From Isoptericola dokdonensis DS-3 (GTDB taxonomy: Bacteria; Actinomycetota; Actinomycetes; Actinomycetales; Cellulomonadaceae), in contig NZ_CP014209.1 of assembly GCF_001636295.1 (NCBI RefSeq), forward strand, positions 2,666,001-2,730,000: 64,000 bases of DNA, in the 5' to 3' direction. The notes beneath the pieces are model-generated. The model saw only the letters and a program-made list of their open reading frames with translations, was not told where the DNA came from and searched no databases. The translations under genes and the position numbers were made by a program. Shown piece after piece: positions 27,154 to 36,556 of this stretch (positions are counted from its first letter, which is position 1; the number at the start of each line of letters is the position of its first letter).

Positions 27154-27444
27154 ATGCGTCAGTACGAACTGATGGTGATCCTGGACCCGGAGGTCGAGGA
27201 GCGCACCGTTGCCCCGTCGCTGGACAAGCTGCTGACGGTCATCAAGACCGATGGCGGTTCCGTCGACAACGTGGACATCTGGGGTCGTCGCCGTATGGCC
27301 TACGACATCAACAAGCGCTCCGAGGGCATCTACGCCGTCGTCGACTTCACGTCGACCTCGGACACCGCGAAGGAGCTGGACCGCCAGCTCGGCCTGAACG
27401 AGGCCGTGCTGCGTACCAAGATCCTGCGCGCCGACGCTCGCTGA
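27154..27444 (+). CDS. rpsF: 30S ribosomal protein S6
   Basis: This 96-residue protein has the S6 fold signature: [16 protein letters not shown] at the start, [25 protein letters not shown] in the middle and [14 protein letters not shown] near the end. S6 pairs with S18 on the platform of the small subunit. It opens the conserved rpsF-ssb-rpsR-rplI operon. A strong AGAGGAGG ribosome-binding site precedes the ATG. A small hairpin (27105-27124) in the leader might be an autoregulatory element, but I cannot confirm that. Confidence 0.97.
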   Translation: MRQYELMVILDPEVEERTVAPSLDKLLTVIKTDGGSVDNVDIWGRRRMAYDINKRSEGIYAVVDFTSTSDTAKELDRQLGLNEAVLRTKILRADAR

Positions 27445-27465
27445 GACCAGCTGAGCCGAGACGCC

Positions 27466-27510
27466 GGCATCCCCGGGTGGGCACCTGTCGGTGCCCCGTG
27501 ATGGGATGCC
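27466..27510 (+). promoter_or_regulatory. Two-tier hairpin between rpsF and ssb
   Basis: GGCATCCC (27466-27473) pairs with GGGATGCC (27503-27510), and inside it GGGCACC (27479-27485) pairs with GGTGCCC (27490-27496) around a TGTC loop. It fills much of the 117-base rpsF-ssb gap. It lacks a T tract, so it may be a processing or partial attenuation site separating S6 from ssb expression. Confidence 0.55.
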
Positions 27511-27561
27511 ACCTGGAAATCGTGCACAGCCGAACCTCGCGGACGAACGAAGGAGATTGGC

Positions 27562-28113
27562 ATGGCTGGTGAGACCGTCATCACGGTCGTCGGAAACCTG
27601 ACCGCGGACCCGGAGCTTCGCTTCACCCCGTCGGGTGCAGCCGTCGCCAACTTCACGATCGCGTCCACCCCGCGCACGTTCGACCGTCAGTCGAACGAGT
27701 GGAAGGACGGAGAGGCGCTGTTCCTGCGCTGCTCCATCTGGCGCGAGGCTGCGGAGAACGTCGCCGAGTCGTTGACGAAGGGCATGCGCGTCATCGCGCA
27801 GGGCCGTCTGACGCAGCGCTCGTACGAGACCCGCGAGGGCGAGAAGCGCACCGTCGTCGAGCTGCAGGTGGACGAGATCGGTCCGTCGCTGAGGTACGCC
27901 TCGGCGAAGGTCACTCGTGCCCAGCGCAGCGGTGGCGGCGGTGGAGGTTTCGGCGGTGGCGGTGGCTACAGCGGCGGCGGCAACGCCGGCGGTGGTGGCA
28001 ACCAGGGAGGCGGCTTCGGCTCGTCCGGCGGCGGTCAGCAGCAGAACGACCCGTGGGCGACGGCAGGTCCGTCGAACGCGGGTGGCGGGTTCTCGGACGA
28101 ACCCCCGTTCTGA
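27562..28113 (+). CDS. ssb: Single-stranded DNA-binding protein
   Basis: This 183-residue protein has an OB-fold of about 110 residues ([25 protein letters not shown] to [16 protein letters not shown]), then a Gly-rich flexible linker with [15 protein letters not shown] runs, and the acidic tip FSDEPPF that recruits partner proteins. It coats single-stranded DNA in replication and repair. Its position between rpsF and rpsR is standard. A GAAGGAGA ribosome-binding site precedes the ATG. Confidence 0.96.
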   Translation: MAGETVITVVGNLTADPELRFTPSGAAVANFTIASTPRTFDRQSNEWKDGEALFLRCSIWREAAENVAESLTKGMRVIAQGRLTQRSYETREGEKRTVVELQVDEIGPSLRYASAKVTRAQRSGGGGGGFGGGGGYSGGGNAGGGGNQGGGFGSSGGGQQQNDPWATAGPSNAGGGFSDEPPF

Positions 28114-28178
28114 TCGTCGTCCACACCCACGATCACCCGTCCCCGTGAGGGGACCGCACCTGTGAAGGAGCAACCACC

Positions 28179-28415
28179 ATGGCAAAGCCTGTGGTGCGCA
28201 AGCCCAAGAAGAAGGCCAACCCGCTCAAGGCGGCCAAGATCGAGTCGGTGGACTACAAGGACACCGCTCTTCTGCGCAAGTTCATCTCCGACCGCGGCAA
28301 GATCCGTGCCCGTCGCGTGACCGGCGTCTCCGTCCAGGAGCAGCGCCAGATCGCCAAGGCCGTCAAGAACGCGCGCGAGATGGCCCTGCTGCCGTACTCG
28401 TCGTCGGCCCGCTGA
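28179..28415 (+). CDS. rpsR: 30S ribosomal protein S18
   Basis: This 78-residue basic protein shows the S18 core [20 protein letters not shown] and [21 protein letters not shown]. It binds the platform of the 30S subunit with S6. It lacks the N-terminal cysteine pairs found in the zinc-binding paralogue of many actinobacteria, beginning instead [19 protein letters not shown], so it is the zinc-independent form. A GAAGGAG ribosome-binding site precedes the ATG. rplI follows after 18 bases. Confidence 0.96.
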   Translation: MAKPVVRKPKKKANPLKAAKIESVDYKDTALLRKFISDRGKIRARRVTGVSVQEQRQIAKAVKNAREMALLPYSSSAR

Positions 28416-28433
28416 CCGGAAGGATCACAGATC

Positions 28434-28883
28434 ATGGCAAAGCTGATCCTGACCCACGAGGTGACCGGCCTCGGTGAGCCCGGCGACGTCGTCGAGGTGA
28501 AGGACGGGTACGCCCGTAACTTCCTCGTCCCGCGTTCGCTGGCGACGCCGTGGACCAAGGGCGCCGAGTCGCAGGTCTCCGCGATCCGCAAGGCTCGCAA
28601 GGCCCGCGAGATCGCCTCGCGCGACGACGCCCAGTCGGCCGCCGAGTCGATCCAGTCGCGCACGTACACCGTCGAGGCGCACGCCGGCGAGTCCGGCCGC
28701 CTGTTCGGTGCCGTGACGACGGCCGACATCGCCGCCGCGGTCTCGGCCGCCGGTGGTCCGTCGGTCGACAAGCGCAAGATCGAGATCGGCCAGCCGATCA
28801 AGTCGACCGGTGCCTACACCGTGTCGGTCCGCCTGCACCCCGAGGTGTCGGCGAAGATCGCGCTCGAGGTCGTCGCGGGCTGA
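28434..28883 (+). CDS. rplI: 50S ribosomal protein L9
   Basis: This 149-residue protein has the L9 N-terminal domain [20 protein letters not shown] with the signature [15 protein letters not shown], a long connecting helix rich in Ala/Arg, and the C-terminal RNA-binding domain ([16 protein letters not shown]). It is the last gene of the operon and is followed by a clear terminator. A GGAAGG ribosome-binding site precedes the ATG. Confidence 0.97.
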   Translation: MAKLILTHEVTGLGEPGDVVEVKDGYARNFLVPRSLATPWTKGAESQVSAIRKARKAREIASRDDAQSAAESIQSRTYTVEAHAGESGRLFGAVTTADIAAAVSAAGGPSVDKRKIEIGQPIKSTGAYTVSVRLHPEVSAKIALEVVAG

Positions 28884-28900
28884 CCGCCCGACGCTCGACG

Positions 28901-28933
28901 AAGGCCCCGGCTCCCTGGTGGAGCCGGGGCCTT
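28901..28933 (+). terminator. Terminator of the rpsF-rplI operon
   Basis: A 14-bp perfect stem (AAGGCCCCGGCTCC, 28901-28914, with 28920-28933) encloses the loop CTGGT, 17 bases after the rplI stop, followed by a short TT-rich tail. It is a strong rho-independent terminator. Confidence 0.88.
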
Positions 28934-28963
28934 TCGCGTCCTCGGACGCTCGTGAGCGTGCGC

Positions 28964-29027
28964 TGACTCGCGGTTTCGTGCGCTGACTCGCGAGCGCTGT
29001 TCGCTCACAGCGAACAGCGCTCGCGAG
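28964..29027. repeat. GCGCTGACTCGCG copies and a 19-bp inverted repeat
   Basis: Two copies of TGCGCTGACTCGCG lie at about 28969 and 28980. The second runs into a perfect inverted repeat, 28987-29005 with 29009-29027 (CTCGCGAGCGCTGTTCGCT on one arm, loop CAC). It separates the convergent rplI and metE genes and probably terminates metE transcription from the minus strand. The 14-bp word is the one seen near 8.0 and 22.0 kb. Confidence 0.75.
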
Positions 29028-29041
29028 GTGGGCGCACGAGG

Positions 29042-31459
29042 TCAGAGGGTCGCGCGCACGGCCTTCGCGGCGGCGACGAGGTGCTCCAGCGACGGGACCG
29101 TCTCCTCGTACCGCCGCGTCTTCAGCCCGCAGTCGGGGTTGACCCACACCACGCGCGGGTCGATGGACGTCGCCGCGAGCTGCAGCAGCTCGGTGACCTC
29201 GTCGACGGACGGCACGCGGGGGGAGTGGATGTCGTACACGCCCGGGCCGATGCCGCGCGCGTACCCGGCGCCGCGCAGCTCGGGCACGATCTCCATGCGG
29301 GAGCGGGCCGCCTCGACGGACGTCACGTCGGCGTCGAGGCCGTCGATCGCCCCGATGACCTCGCCGAACTCCGAGTAGCACAGGTGGGTGTGGATCTGCG
29401 TGCCCGCCTCGACCCCGGACGTGGCGAGGCGGAACGAGCGCACCGACCAGTCGAGGTAGGCGGGCTGGTCGGCCCGGCGCAGGGGCAGCAGCTCGCGCAG
29501 GGCGGGCTCGTCGACCTGCACGATGCCGATGCCGGCGGCCTCCAGGTCGGCGATCTCGTCCCGGAGGGCGAGGCCGACCTGGTTCGCGGTGTCGCCGAGA
29601 GGCTGGTCGTCGCGGACGAACGACCAGGCCAGGATCGTCACCGGACCGGTGAGCATGCCCTTGACCGGCTTGTCGGTGAGCGACGCGGTGTACGCCGACC
29701 ACTCGACGGTGATGGGGGCCGGGCGCTGCACGTCGCCCCACAGGATCGGCGGGCGGACGCAGCGCGAGCCGTACGACTGCACCCAGCCGTTCGCCGTGAC
29801 GGCGAACCCGTCGAGGTGCTCGGCGAAGTACTGCACCATGTCGTTGCGCTCGGGCTCGCCGTGCACGAGCACGTCGAGGCCGAGGTCCTCCTGGATCCGC
29901 ACGACCCGGGCGACCTCCTCGCGCATGGCGGTCGTGTAGTCGGCGTCCGACAGCTGGCCCTTCGTCCACTGGGCGCGGGCGCGGCGGATCTCGGGCGTCT
30001 GCGGGAACGACCCGATGGTGGTCGTGGGCAGGGCGGGGAGGTCCAGCCGCGCCGACTGCGCCGCGGCGCGCTCGGCGTACGGGCCGCGGGCGAAGTCGTC
30101 GTCGGTGAGCGCGGCGGCACGGTCGCGGACTGCCGGGACGACGACGCCCTCGGCGGTCGCGCGGGACGCGACGGCGGCGGAAGACGCGGCGAGGGCGTCG
30201 GCGACGGCGTCCCGGCCGTCGACGACGGCGCGCGCGAGGGTGACGACCTCGGCCACCTTCTGGTCGGCGAACGCGAGCCAGTCGCGCAGGCGCGGGTCCA
30301 GCACGGTGCCCGGGGTCCCCGGGCCGCCGAACACCTCGTCGTCGACGTCGTGCGGGACGTGCAGCAGCGACGTGGACGTGCCGACGGCGACCGCACCGGC
30401 ACCGAGGCCGGCGAGGGAATCCACGACGTCGAGCTTCGCGGCGAGGTCGGCCCGCCACACGTTGTGGCCGTCGACGACGCCTGCCACGAGGGTCTTCGAC
30501 GCGAGCCCGGCGACGGCGCCCGTCGGCACCGCGCCCTTGACGAGGTCGATCGCGACCGCGTCGACGTCGGTGCCGGCGAGCAGCGCGAGGCCGTCGCGCG
30601 CGTCACCGCCGGCCAGCGGCGCGCCCCGGAGGTCGCCGAACGGCGCCGTGACGAGGATCGCGGGCCGGTCGGTCCCGGCCGTGAGGTCGGTCGCGAGCGC
30701 GCCGTAGGCGCGGGCGACGGCGTCGGACAGCTCGGGGAACGCCACGTCGACCGAGTCGGTGACCAGGGCGGGCTCGTCGAGCTGCACCCACGGGGCGCCG
30801 GCCGCGGCCAGCGCACGCAGCAGGTCGGCGTACGCGGCGACGACGTCGTCGAGCCGGTCGAGCGGGCGGAAGCCCTCGGGGGCGCCGTCGGCCGCCTTGG
30901 ACAGGGCGAGGAACGTCACCGGTCCGACGACGACGGGGCGCGTCACCACGCCCGCCGCGCGCGCCTCGGAGAACGCGGCGACGAAGCGGTCGTCGACGAA
31001 CGAGATCGGGGTGTCCGGGCCGATCTCGGGCACGAGGTAGTGGTAGTTCGTGTCGAACCACTTGGTCATCTCGAGCGGTGCGTCGTCGCCGGCGCCCCGT
31101 GCCACCGTGAAGTAGGCGGCGGCGTCGAGCCGACCCGCGGCGTCGGTGAGGGGGGTGAACCGGGCGGGCACGGCGCCGAGCGTCGCGACGACGTCGAGCA
31201 CCTGGTCGTAGGACGAGAACGACCCGGGCACGGAGCCGTCGGACGGGTCGAGCCCGAGCTCGACGAGCCGTTGCACGGTGGCGAGCCGCAGGTCGGCGGC
31301 CGTGGCCTCGAGCTCGGCGGCGGTGGTGCGCCCGGCCCAGAACGCCTCGACGGCGCGCTTGAGCTCGCGGCGCCGCCCGATGCGGGGGTAGCCGAGGACG
31401 GTGCCGCCGGGGAAGGCGGGCGACGTGGACGCAGGGACGGGGGTGACGCTGGTGGACAT
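29042..31459 (-). CDS. metE: Cobalamin-independent methionine synthase
   Basis: This 805-residue enzyme transfers a methyl group from 5-methyltetrahydrofolate to homocysteine without B12. The duplicated TIM barrels begin with [20 protein letters not shown] and, in the C-terminal half, [18 protein letters not shown]. Zinc-ligand motifs are present: HTHLCYSEF and NPDCGLKTR near the end. It lies 89 bases downstream of metF, which supplies its methyl donor, and both are probably under the SAM riboswitch in front of metF. A GGAGAG ribosome-binding site precedes the ATG. Confidence 0.97.
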   Translation of the reverse strand: MSTSVTPVPASTSPAFPGGTVLGYPRIGRRRELKRAVEAFWAGRTTAAELEATAADLRLATVQRLVELGLDPSDGSVPGSFSSYDQVLDVVATLGAVPARFTPLTDAAGRLDAAAYFTVARGAGDDAPLEMTKWFDTNYHYLVPEIGPDTPISFVDDRFVAAFSEARAAGVVTRPVVVGPVTFLALSKAADGAPEGFRPLDRLDDVVAAYADLLRALAAAGAPWVQLDEPALVTDSVDVAFPELSDAVARAYGALATDLTAGTDRPAILVTAPFGDLRGAPLAGGDARDGLALLAGTDVDAVAIDLVKGAVPTGAVAGLASKTLVAGVVDGHNVWRADLAAKLDVVDSLAGLGAGAVAVGTSTSLLHVPHDVDDEVFGGPGTPGTVLDPRLRDWLAFADQKVAEVVTLARAVVDGRDAVADALAASSAAVASRATAEGVVVPAVRDRAAALTDDDFARGPYAERAAAQSARLDLPALPTTTIGSFPQTPEIRRARAQWTKGQLSDADYTTAMREEVARVVRIQEDLGLDVLVHGEPERNDMVQYFAEHLDGFAVTANGWVQSYGSRCVRPPILWGDVQRPAPITVEWSAYTASLTDKPVKGMLTGPVTILAWSFVRDDQPLGDTANQVGLALRDEIADLEAAGIGIVQVDEPALRELLPLRRADQPAYLDWSVRSFRLATSGVEAGTQIHTHLCYSEFGEVIGAIDGLDADVTSVEAARSRMEIVPELRGAGYARGIGPGVYDIHSPRVPSVDEVTELLQLAATSIDPRVVWVNPDCGLKTRRYEETVPSLEHLVAAAKAVRATL

Positions 31460-31505
31460 GAGCTCTCCTCAGATGGGTAGACGCCGCCGGGGTACGCCAC
31501 GGCAA

Positions 31506-31527
31506 CCGTCGTCCCGGGGGACGACGG
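31506..31527 (-). promoter_or_regulatory. Hairpin between metF and metE
   Basis: CCGTCGTCC (31506-31514) pairs with GGACGACGG (31519-31527) around a four-base loop, in the 89-base gap between the two genes. It may tune relative expression by partial termination or RNA stabilisation. No long T run follows. Confidence 0.5.
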
Positions 31528-31548
31528 GGAGCCGCTGCGGTCAGCGGG

Positions 31549-32529
31549 TCAGACTGCGGGGATGCTCGGTACCCACGGCCTTCTGGCCAGGTCGACGCCG
31601 TCGGACGGCGTACCGCCGAGGTTGACACCCTCGAGCAGGTCCAGAGCGGGACGGAACTGGTTGAACGTGTACACGTGCAGGCCGGGGGCGCCGGCGTCGA
31701 GCACGCGCTGGGCGAGCTCGGTGCCGTAGGCCGTGCCGTAGGCGTGCTGCGCCTCGGCGTCCGGCAGGGCGTCGAGCGCGTCCAGCAGGTGCTGGGGCGC
31801 GCGGACGCCGGTGAGCTCCTCGACGCGACGGAGCCGGCGCGGGTCCGTCGTGGGCAGCAGCCCGGCGAGGATCGGGATCGTCACCCCGGCCGCGCGGGCC
31901 GCAGTGACGAAGTCGGTGTACGAGGTGGCCTCGTAGAACAGCTGGGTGATGGCGAAGGACGCCCCGGCCTGCTGCTTCTCCAGCAGGCGCTGCACCTCCT
32001 GGGCGCGCGTGGTGCCGGCCTGGACGTTGCCGTCGACGAACGTGGCGACGGCGATGGTCAGGGGGCGGGCGGCACCGCGCAGCGCCGTGGAGGGGTCGGA
32101 CTCGCAGCGGCGCGCCTCGACCTCCCGCAGCAGGGCGATGAGCTCGAGCGAGGAGTGCACGCCGTCGGCGGGAGGCCGCCAGTCGGGCTGGTCCTTCGGG
32201 GGGTCCCCGCGCAGCGCGAGCACGGTGCGGACCCCGGCCTCGAGGAACGTGTCGATGACCGCCGAGACGTCCTCGCGGGACGCCCCGACGCAGGTGAGGT
32301 GCGCGACGGGCAGCACGGAGGTGCCGGCCAGGAGCGTGGCGACGACGTCGCGTGCCGTGTCGCGGTCACCGCCGCCGGCGCCGTACGTGACCGACACGAA
32401 GTCGGGCCGCGCGTCGACCAGACGGCGGGCCGTCTCCCAGAACCTGGGCGCGGCGGCGGGCCGCCGCGGCGGCATGAGCTCGAAGCTCACCGTCGGACGG
32501 TGCGGGTGCGGTAGTGCCTCTGCGACCAT
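31549..32529 (-). CDS. metF: 5,10-methylenetetrahydrofolate reductase
   Basis: This 326-residue flavoprotein makes 5-methyltetrahydrofolate for methionine synthesis. Family elements are present: VSFELMPPR at the start, SVTYGAGGGDRDTA, HLTCVGASREDV, LALRGDPPKDQPDW and ITQLFYEATSY. The ATG at 32529 lies six bases after GGAG, part of which is in the P1 stem of the upstream SAM riboswitch. It forms an operon with metE. Divergent to it is a large LuxR-type regulator. Confidence 0.94.
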   Translation of the reverse strand: MVAEALPHPHRPTVSFELMPPRRPAAAPRFWETARRLVDARPDFVSVTYGAGGGDRDTARDVVATLLAGTSVLPVAHLTCVGASREDVSAVIDTFLEAGVRTVLALRGDPPKDQPDWRPPADGVHSSLELIALLREVEARRCESDPSTALRGAARPLTIAVATFVDGNVQAGTTRAQEVQRLLEKQQAGASFAITQLFYEATSYTDFVTAARAAGVTIPILAGLLPTTDPRRLRRVEELTGVRAPQHLLDALDALPDAEAQHAYGTAYGTELAQRVLDAGAPGLHVYTFNQFRPALDLLEGVNLGGTPSDGVDLARRPWVPSIPAV

Positions 32530-32537
32530 GCGTCACT

Positions 32538-32640
32538 CCATCGGGCCTGGTGTTGAGCACCTTCGTCCTCGGGAGGCTTCCGTCGGAGAACGGGTTGCTG
32601 CGGCGTCGTCGAGCCAGGACTCTCGGCCGCTCTGGATGGC
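32538..32640 (-). promoter_or_regulatory. SAM riboswitch (S-box type) controlling metF-metE
   Basis: On the minus strand the segment reads CCATCCAGAGCGGCCGAGAG, then a TCCTGGCTC loop, GACGACGCCGCAGCAACC, a P3 stem (CGTTCTC with GAGGACG), AAGGTGCTCAACACC and GATGG. These match the S-box order: P1, the AGAGnGGnnGAG internal loop, GCAACC, and the GGTGC joining segment. A loop-to-joining pseudoknot (CCTGG with CCAGG) is possible. P4 appears very short or missing. The P1 3' strand GATGG overlaps the GGAG ribosome-binding site, pointing to translational control: SAM closes P1 and hides the site. SAM-I rather than SAM-IV is my reading of the conserved core. Confidence 0.82.
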
Positions 32641-32649
32641 TTGGCGACG

Positions 32650-32678
32650 ACTCTAGAGCCTGTTCGACCAGCGGACAA
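32650..32678 (-). promoter_or_regulatory. Promoter of the metF-metE operon
   Basis: On the minus strand TTGTCC (-35, 32678-32673) and TAGAGT (-10, 32655-32650) are separated by exactly 17 bases. Transcription would start about seven bases further, a few bases before the riboswitch P1 stem, which fits well. Confidence 0.65.
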
Positions 32679-32776
32679 CACTCTCCACATCGTGAGACGC
32701 CCGTGTCTGCTCTCCGACGACGGCGCGACGACCGACTCACCAGGCGCGAGCCCGCCGACCTTCCTAGCATGACCCC

Positions 32777-35383
32777 ATGGCGCTGCCCCGGCTGCACGAG
32801 CACGTCGTCGCCGACGTCGTCGACGGCGTCCGCGCGGGGACCAGCACCGTCGTGACCGGCCTGCCCGGGGCCGGCCGCACCGCCGTCCTGCGCCGCGTCG
32901 GCGACCTGCTCGGCGACGACGGGTACCGGCTGCTGACCGTCCGCGGAGCCCGTGCCCTCCAGGACAGGCCGCTCGAGGCGCTCGCGGTCAGCACGCTGGG
33001 CGTCGAGCGGCCCGCCCGCGGCCCGTCGCTGCTCGCCACCTACGTGACCGCGCTCGAACGACAGGCCGAGGGCGGCCGCCTCGTGCTCCTCGTCGACGAC
33101 GTCGACGACCTCGACGCGGACTCCGTCGGCGCGCTGGTCGCCGCCTGGGGGCGGGTCCCGTTCCCCGTCGTCGCCACCTCGCGGCCCGCGCTGCCGGCCT
33201 CCGACGGTCGCGGGCTCGTCGCCTCCGTCACGCCGGTCGACCTGGTCGAGCTGCCGCCGCTGTCCTACGAGGACTCCGCGCGCCTCGCCGAGAGCGTCGT
33301 CGGCGGCCCCCTCGCCGCCGAGACCGCCGGGCGCATCCATGCCAAATCCGGCGGGATGCCGGGTTTCGTCGCCGGCATCGCGCGCACCGCGCGCCGCGGC
33401 GGTCGCCTCGTCCGCGTGGACGGCGTCTGGCGGGCCCACGGCGAGCTCTGGGCGCCCGCGCTGGCCGCCACCGTCGACCGGCTCACCGCCGGGCTCGACA
33501 CCGAGACGCTGCACGCCGCCCAGGTCCTGGCGCTCGCCGGACCGGTCACCACGACCGTCGCCCGGCGGCTCGTGCCCTGGCCGGTCCTCGAGCAGCTCGA
33601 CGGTCACGGCCTGCTGCGCACCCTGCGGCAGGCCGACCGCGACCACGTCGCGCTCTACCCGCCCCTCGTCGCCGAGCAGCTCCAGCACGCCGGGCGCAGC
33701 ACGCTGCGGCTGCGCGTCACCCAGGAGATCAGCCGCGCCCTGTCCGGCGACGTCCCCGAAGGTCTCAGCGGACCTGTCGAGGCGCGGCAGGTGCGGGCCG
33801 GCCTCGAGGTGTCCACCGCCGAGGGCCGCGAGACCAGCACGCTGCGCAACCGGCTCATCGCCGAGCACGTGCTGCGGCAGCGCGCCGTCCGCGGCGCCGA
33901 GTGGGAGCACGACCGCACCGCGGCCACCGCCGTCCCCTACCTGGAGACCCTGCTCGTCCAGGGCGGCAAGGGCTCGGCGGAGGTCGTCGCGGGCACCCGG
34001 GAGGTCGGCGACCCCACCGCCGTCGCCCTGCTGCGGGCCATGGAGGCGGTCCGGCTCGCGGTCGAGGTCGGGGACGTCGACGCGGCCCACCGCGCCCTCT
34101 CCGCCCCGCTGCCCGCCGCGATCGCCCGCGAACCCGGTCTCGACCGGCTCCTCGCGGCCCTCGACCGGCGCCTGAGCCTCGTCGTCGAGGGTGTCGGGAC
34201 TGGTGCCGCAGAGCCGGACGCCCCGGTCGTGCGGCCCGCCGACGACGAACCGAGCAGCGTCGGGGCGCTCGGCACCGAGGTCGGGGGAGTCGTCCAGGCC
34301 GAGCGGCTCGTCGCCGAGGGGCACGCCGCCGACGCGCTCGCCCTGCTGGACACCGTCCCGCGGACCGGCGCGTGGGAGCGGCCGCGCCAGGCCGCCGTCG
34401 GGCTCGCGAAGGTGCTCGCCGGGCGCCCCGCCGAGGCGCTCGCGGAGGCCGACAGACGCCTCGACGAGTCCCTCGACGACCTCGACCTCGACGGCATCTG
34501 GGTGCACGGGTACACCCGCGCTCTCGCACTGGCGGCCCTCGGCCGGTTCACCGAGCTGCGTGACCACGTCGGCGCGGTGATGTCCGTGGGCATCATCCCG
34601 CTGCGACAGTTCCACCACGCCGTCGGCAACCTCGCTCTCGGCGCGTACGCCGCGCTCCAGCAGGGTGCTGTCGACAGCGCCCTGCTCCTGGCACGCCAGG
34701 CGCTGGACGTCACCACCGTGCCCGGTCCGTGGCCGATGATGTCCGTCACCTGGATCGAGCCGGTCGTCGCGGCGCGCGTGGCGGGCGACCCGCAGGCCGA
34801 GGCCGACGCCTACTGGGCCGAGGCCGACATGCTCGCCGGTCGGGGCTTCGCCGCCGCTGCCGGGGTGGCGGGGATCCTCGCCCTCGGCACCGCCTCCGAC
34901 GGTGGGCGGGCCGCACGGGTCGCCCGCTGCCTGCCCGCCGGGCAGGGCGACGGGATCGACGACATGATCGCCCTGGCGCGCGTCGGCACGGCGGACGCCC
35001 CCGGGCCCGCCCTCGACCTGTACCGCGACGCCCTCGCCCGCGGGGCGGTCCTCGTCGCCGGGCGAGCGCTCGCCCACGCGGTCCGCATCGGCCGGGCCAC
35101 GGGGGACGGCGCCGTGGACCGGTGGGTGACCGACGCCGGCCGGGTGCTGCCTCCCGAGCTGCTCGCGACGCTCACGCCCGCCGTCGACCTGGAGGCGCTC
35201 ACCGCACGTGAGCTCGACGTCACGCGGCTCGTGGAGGCCGGGCTGTCCAACCAGCAGGCCGCGCGACGCCTCGGCATCTCCGTCTCCACCGTGGAGAACC
35301 ACCTCAACCGCGTCTACCGGAAGCTCGGCGCCGACGGCCGCCACGAGCTCGTGGTGCTGCTGCGCGACCGTCGCGGCGGGTGA
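32777..35383 (+). CDS. Large ATP-binding LuxR-type regulator
   Basis: This 868-residue protein has an N-terminal P-loop NTPase (Walker A GLPGAGRT, residues 28-35; Walker B LVLLVDDVDDLD), a long helical middle with TPR-like Ala-rich segments, and a C-terminal LuxR helix-turn-helix (LTARELDVTRLVEAGLSNQQ and STVENHLNRVYRKLG). This is the LAL/MalT-like architecture of signal-transducing regulators. Target and ligand are unknown. It diverges from metF and converges on the LPXTG gene, which could be a target only by proximity. Confidence 0.88.
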   Translation: MALPRLHEHVVADVVDGVRAGTSTVVTGLPGAGRTAVLRRVGDLLGDDGYRLLTVRGARALQDRPLEALAVSTLGVERPARGPSLLATYVTALERQAEGGRLVLLVDDVDDLDADSVGALVAAWGRVPFPVVATSRPALPASDGRGLVASVTPVDLVELPPLSYEDSARLAESVVGGPLAAETAGRIHAKSGGMPGFVAGIARTARRGGRLVRVDGVWRAHGELWAPALAATVDRLTAGLDTETLHAAQVLALAGPVTTTVARRLVPWPVLEQLDGHGLLRTLRQADRDHVALYPPLVAEQLQHAGRSTLRLRVTQEISRALSGDVPEGLSGPVEARQVRAGLEVSTAEGRETSTLRNRLIAEHVLRQRAVRGAEWEHDRTAATAVPYLETLLVQGGKGSAEVVAGTREVGDPTAVALLRAMEAVRLAVEVGDVDAAHRALSAPLPAAIAREPGLDRLLAALDRRLSLVVEGVGTGAAEPDAPVVRPADDEPSSVGALGTEVGGVVQAERLVAEGHAADALALLDTVPRTGAWERPRQAAVGLAKVLAGRPAEALAEADRRLDESLDDLDLDGIWVHGYTRALALAALGRFTELRDHVGAVMSVGIIPLRQFHHAVGNLALGAYAALQQGAVDSALLLARQALDVTTVPGPWPMMSVTWIEPVVAARVAGDPQAEADAYWAEADMLAGRGFAAAAGVAGILALGTASDGGRAARVARCLPAGQGDGIDDMIALARVGTADAPGPALDLYRDALARGAVLVAGRALAHAVRIGRATGDGAVDRWVTDAGRVLPPELLATLTPAVDLEALTARELDVTRLVEAGLSNQQAARRLGISVSTVENHLNRVYRKLGADGRHELVVLLRDRRGG

Positions 35384-35418
35384 CGGGACGGTCGCGCAGG
35401 CCTGCCGGTCGACGACGG

Positions 35419-35438
35419 CGCGGGGCGGAGGCCCCGCG
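35419..35438. terminator. Terminator between the LuxR gene and the LPXTG gene
   Basis: CGCGGGGC (35419-35426) pairs with GCCCCGCG (35431-35438) around GGAG, in the 63-bp gap between the convergent genes. Confidence 0.55.
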
Positions 35439-35446
35439 GCCGGGCG

Positions 35447-36385
35447 TCAGCGGGTCAGCCGGCGCCGCACCAGCAGCACGATCCCGCCGACCAGCACCAG
35501 GCCGCCCGCCGCGACCCCCAGGGGCAGCGCCGTCGACCCCGTCCAGGGGAGACGGTCGACGACCTGCTCCTGCTCCTGCGTCGCGGCGCCCTGCGTGTCA
35601 CGCGTCGCCGTGGACCCCGCCGAGGGGCTCCCCGCCGGGTCGTCGGTGTCGACCACCGTCGTCGAGCCGTCCGTGCCGGGCACCGTCGGGACGGACGGCA
35701 CCGTCGGCGTGACCGGGTCGGTCGGGTCCGTCGGTGTGACGGTGTCGGTCGGGTCCGGGGTGGGGGTCACCGGGACGGACGGCGTGGGGGTGGGCTCCGT
35801 CGGGTCCGGGGTCGGGGTGACCGGGTCGGTGGGCTCCGGCGTCGGATCCGTGGGCAGCGGGCTGGGCTCGGGCTCCGGGAAGGGTGTGGGCGTCGGCGTC
35901 GGATCCGTGGGCAGCGGGCTGGGCTCAGGCTCCGGGAAGGGCGTCGGTGTCGGCGTCGGGTCGGTGGGTTCCGGCGTGGGCTCGGGCTCCGGATCGGTCG
36001 TGCAGACCGGCTCCTGACCGCCCTCGCCGAAGTGCTCGTCGAAGTCCGACACCTGCACCCAGGTGATGCAGTAGTCGTCGTCGTCGATGAGGTACGACCA
36101 CGGCAGGAAGCTCTGACCGATGAACTGCCCGGACGGCTGGTCGTTCAGCGACTCGAAGTGCACGCCCGCCGACTTCTCCACCCCGTCGACGGTGTACTTG
36201 ATGTTGACGTGCTCGTGGTCCTCGAAGGTGTTCCCCGCGGGCAGCGTCAGCCCGTCCGGCGAGACGTCGTAGGGGACCGGCGCGTCGGACCCGCCGGCGA
36301 CGGCGGCGCCCACGGGGAGCAGCACGAGGGTGGTCGCGGCGGTGGCGGCGAGGGAGGTACGGACGGTCTTCGCGAGGTCACGCAT
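35447..36385 (-). CDS. LPXTG-type cell-wall-anchored protein
   Basis: This 312-residue exported protein has a signal peptide (LAATAATTLVLLPVGAAVAG), a small globular region of about 100 residues (NIKYTVDGVEKSAGVHFESL, with two possible disulfide cysteines near residues 106 and 129), a Pro/Thr/Glu-rich wall-spanning region, and a C-terminal sorting signal LPWTG followed by a hydrophobic stretch and RRRLTR. Sortase would attach it to peptidoglycan. The Pro-rich region holds a 19-residue direct duplication. No sortase gene is in the window. Function of the globular part is unknown. Confidence 0.88.
   Translation of the reverse strand: MRDLAKTVRTSLAATAATTLVLLPVGAAVAGGSDAPVPYDVSPDGLTLPAGNTFEDHEHVNIKYTVDGVEKSAGVHFESLNDQPSGQFIGQSFLPWSYLIDDDDYCITWVQVSDFDEHFGEGGQEPVCTTDPEPEPTPEPTDPTPTPTPFPEPEPSPLPTDPTPTPTPFPEPEPSPLPTDPTPEPTDPVTPTPDPTEPTPTPSVPVTPTPDPTDTVTPTDPTDPVTPTVPSVPTVPGTDGSTTVVDTDDPAGSPSAGSTATRDTQGAATQEQEQVVDRLPWTGSTALPLGVAAGGLVLVGGIVLLVRRRLTR
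35841..35954 (-). repeat. 57-bp direct duplication in the LPXTG gene
   Basis: Two nearly identical 57-bp units (starting at 35841 and 35898) encode DPTPTPTPFPEPEPSPLPT twice. The copies differ at only a few bases, so the duplication is recent and the wall-spanning length may vary between strains. Confidence 0.8.
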
Positions 36386-36556
36386 GGTCGTCTCCTGGGT
36401 TCGGTGTACCCAGGTTCGACGACCCCCCGCGCGCGCACGGGCCCCGGCTGCCCCGGTGGGTGGTGCCGGTGACCGGAGTGGGTGGTGCCGGTGGAGGGTC
36501 CGGGTGCGGGACCGTCGGTGCGGTGCGGCGCCCCGGCGCGGCATAGGCTGGCGGGC

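Noticed and set aside
28987..29027. Member of the conserved-loop palindrome family
   Set aside because: It has a 3-base loop and lacks the conserved core, so it is an independent hairpin.
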